6,949 nt of DNA, taken from Bifidobacterium breve. GTDB lineage: Bacteria > Actinomycetota > Acidimicrobiia > Acidimicrobiales > Ilumatobacteraceae. Shown here piece after piece: positions 6,171 through 6,949 of the stretch (position 1 is the stretch's first letter; every line of letters starts with the position of its first letter). Location of the stretch: the NCBI GenBank assembly GCA_945896935.1, contig CAMDER010000092.1, positions 1-6,949 on the forward strand. Direction: 5' to 3'. A program made the position numbers and the translations under genes. A model generated the notes under the pieces. The model had not been told where the DNA came from. It did not search any database and saw nothing but the letters and a program-made list of their open reading frames with translations.

Positions 6171-6199
6171 CTGGCGCCCACGGTAGGAATCGCACCCAC
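6171..6199. repeat. Duplicated tRNA-Arg 3' end, candidate attachment site (distal copy)
   Basis: These 29 bases match 6870-6898, the 3' end of the tRNA-Arg(CCG) gene, with two mismatches. The first 22 bases (6171-6192) are identical and cover the T-arm 3' strand, the acceptor 3' strand, CCA and one base beyond. Sequence past 6199 shows no likeness to the rest of the tRNA, so this is a 3'-end fragment in the same orientation, as left by integrases that use tRNA genes. Confidence 0.75.
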
Positions 6200-6220
6200 A
6201 TCGAGATGTTGAGAGATGTG
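6197..6220 (-). other. Weak hairpin after the cupredoxin gene
   Basis: CACATC (6197-6202) and GATGTG (6215-6220) can pair immediately downstream of the cupredoxin stop (TAG, - strand 6224-6222). The hairpin overlaps the end of the duplicated tRNA fragment. There is no T tract, so terminator function is doubtful. Confidence 0.3.
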
Positions 6221-6221
6221 C

Positions 6222-6761
6222 CTAACTGACTGTGATTGTGCCCGTCATTGATGGGTGAATTGAGCAATAGAACGCATAGGCGCCGGCGGTTGAAAACGTC
6301 CGTGAGTATGGTGCGCCGGTTGCGCCACGACCGGCGGGTCCGTTCTGCCACGTGATGTCGTGTGATGAGTTGACGTTGAACGCCACTGATTGGCCAACTG
6401 AGATACTGAGAGTCGTCGGCGTAAAGGCATATCCACTCGTTGTAATAGTTCCGGCAGGTGCAACGGTGGTAGTTGTCGTCGGTGCAACAGTTGTCGCTGG
6501 TGCTGCCGTCGTCGTCACTGGTGCTGCGGTCGTCACTGGCGCAACAGTTGTCGTCGCCGGTGCGCACGGATTAGCCACCTGAGGAGCCAACACCAAACCA
6601 CCAAGCAACACCAACGGTGCCACCACAACCGACATCCGGCCGGCGGACTGACGCACCCAACGCGTCACAATCACACCAACAACCAACAAGAGCAAACCGG
6701 CAGCCAACACAAAAGTTGAACTACCCGTTTCTGGCAAATCACATACATCAACAGCAAACAT
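6222..6761 (-). CDS. Membrane-tethered cupredoxin (type-1 copper protein) with an N-terminal LPETG motif
   Basis: A 179-residue protein. Residues 9-13 are LPETG, followed by a hydrophobic helix (about 16-33) and a basic stop, RWVRQ. Together these look exactly like a C-terminal sortase signal but lie at the N-terminus. A second hydrophobic helix (about 44-63) follows, then a Thr/Ala/Pro/Val linker (69-103). A plastocyanin/azurin-like domain (about 104-179) carries all four type-1 copper ligands: His134 in NSSHDITW, then Cys166, His169 and Met172 in FYCSIHPSMTG. It probably carries electrons or binds copper on the outer face of the membrane, with both ends outside. The ATG at 6761 has a strong AAGGAG at 6-base spacing. 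Starting at Met43 would remove LPETG but has no Shine-Dalgarno sequence. The gene is alone between two copies of a tRNA 3' end. Confidence 0.9.
   Translation of the reverse strand: MFAVDVCDLPETGSSTFVLAAGLLLLVVGVIVTRWVRQSAGRMSVVVAPLVLLGGLVLAPQVANPCAPATTTVAPVTTAAPVTTTAAPATTVAPTTTTTVAPAGTITTSGYAFTPTTLSISVGQSVAFNVNSSHDITWQNGPAGRGATGAPYSRTFSTAGAYAFYCSIHPSMTGTITVS
6457..6564. repeat. Imperfect short repeats encoding the Thr/Ala/Pro/Val linker
   Basis: Degenerate units such as GGTGCAACAGTTGTCG (6481-6496), a near copy at 6539-6554, and GGTGCTGC(C/G)GTCGTC between them make up the linker region of the cupredoxin gene. They encode ATTV, PVTT and similar units of a flexible spacer between membrane helix and copper domain. 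Confidence 0.6.
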
Positions 6762-6763
6762 CG

Positions 6764-6769
6764 CTACTC
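6764..6769 (-). promoter_or_regulatory. Strong ribosome binding site of the cupredoxin gene
   Basis: On the - strand AAGGAG lies with near-ideal spacing before the ATG at 6761. It fixes the start upstream of the LPETG motif and rules out the longer in-frame opening that runs back into the tRNA. Confidence 0.8.
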
Positions 6770-6771
6770 CT

Positions 6772-6810
6772 TGGTCACTCAAAAATACATGAAAGACTTT
6801 CCAGTGACCA
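6772..6810 (-). promoter_or_regulatory. Inverted repeat abutting the cupredoxin ribosome binding site
   Basis: TGGTCACT (6772-6779) and AGTGACCA (6803-6810) are perfect 8-base inverted arms separated by 23 bases, and a small GAAAG-T-CTTTC repeat lies inside. In the mRNA the 3' arm ends two bases before AAGGAG, so folding could affect translation. Alternatively it is a split DNA operator. Confidence 0.4.
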
Positions 6811-6840
6811 TTCCTGTGCACAAATACCTTTGGCTCGACA

Positions 6841-6859
6841 TCGAGTTCACTGAACTCGA
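6841..6859. repeat. 19-bp perfect palindrome between tRNA-Arg and the cupredoxin gene
   Basis: TCGAGTTCA-C-TGAACTCGA has 9-base arms about one central base. It lies 11 bases beyond the 3' end of tRNA-Arg and 79 bases upstream of the cupredoxin start. As RNA it gives an 8-bp hairpin with a 3-base loop after the tRNA but with no T tract. As DNA it could be an operator or a recombinase arm site. Confidence 0.5.
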
Positions 6860-6869
6860 GAGCATTTAC

Positions 6870-6898
6870 CTGGCGCCCACGGTAGGAATCGGACCTAC
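6870..6898. repeat. Candidate attachment site within the 3' end of tRNA-Arg (proximal copy)
   Basis: This is the partner of the repeat at 6171-6199: 29 bases, two mismatches, with 22 identical bases at 6870-6891. It covers the T arm, the acceptor 3' strand and CCA of the intact tRNA plus one flanking base. The distance between the copies is 699 bases. Confidence 0.75.
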
Positions 6899-6946
6899 GA
6901 CCTTCTGCTCCGGAGGCAGACGCTCTATCCACTGAGCTACGTGGGC
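6871..6946 (-). tRNA. tRNA-Arg (anticodon CCG)
   Basis: A complete 76-base cloverleaf can be folded by eye. The acceptor stem pairs GCCCACG with CGTGGGC, followed by discriminator G and encoded CCA. The D arm has GCTC/GAGC. The anticodon arm has TCTGC/GCAGA with loop CTCCGGA, which puts anticodon CCG at 6913-6911 (+ strand CGG). The variable loop is AGGTC, and the T arm has GTAGG/CCTAC. Anticodon CCG reads the CGG arginine codon. The T loop is TCCGATT, with C where nearly all tRNAs have U55. The 3' end is duplicated at 6171-6199, suggesting that the gene has served as an integration site. Confidence 0.95.
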
Positions 6947-6949
6947 AAC

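Noticed and set aside
6171..6199. A second, degraded tRNA-Arg gene
   Set aside because: Only the T-arm/acceptor 3' portion matches. No anticodon arm, D arm or 5' acceptor strand is recognisable beyond 6199.
6762..6932. 57-residue N-terminal extension of the cupredoxin protein
   Set aside because: The open frame runs through the tRNA gene, and AAGGAG before the ATG at 6761 fixes the start.

Overview
The window looks like a chromosomal segment of a mid-GC actinobacterium, most likely a member of Acidimicrobiia from an aquatic habitat. This is an inference. It rests on the exported proteins with long Ala/Pro/Thr/Glu linkers (including TTTVAP-type tracts), an LPXTG-like sorting motif, a lipoprotein, several apparently leaderless genes, and a tRNA-Arg(CCG) with an encoded CCA. 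No rRNA or marker gene fixes the taxon.

Layout. (1) Positions 1-1667: the last 47 codons of a membrane protein on the + strand run tail to tail into a complete DHA2-type MFS drug transporter on the - strand, with the two stop codons overlapping. (2) Positions 1668-1761: a divergent regulatory gap with two perfect palindromes. (3) Positions 1762-2823: a 353-residue fusion of an O6-methylguanine-DNA methyltransferase with a carboxymuconolactone decarboxylase/AhpD-like domain. (4) Positions 2830-3954: an unrecognised 203-residue protein with a basic tail (- strand), divergent from a GatB/YqeY-domain protein (+ strand) across a 42-base gap. A bidirectional terminator follows. (5) Positions 4037-6099: two divergent genes for exported proteins, a membrane-anchored surface protein with an APTE-rich stalk (- strand) and a glycerophosphodiester phosphodiesterase-family lipoprotein (+ strand). 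(6) Positions 6171-6946: a small cassette beside tRNA-Arg(CCG). The 3' end of the tRNA gene is duplicated 699 bases away, and the two copies bracket a single gene for a membrane-tethered type-1 copper protein (cupredoxin) whose LPETG sorting-type motif is at the wrong (N-terminal) end.

How the parts relate. The MFS exporter and the repair/CMD fusion share a promoter region with operator-like palindromes, so co-regulation in response to a toxic or alkylating compound is plausible but unproven. The surface protein, lipoprotein and cupredoxin all act outside the membrane. The most unusual part is the tRNA-bracketed cupredoxin cassette, which has the footprint of an integrative element but carries no integrase. 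The second is the Ogt-CMD fusion.
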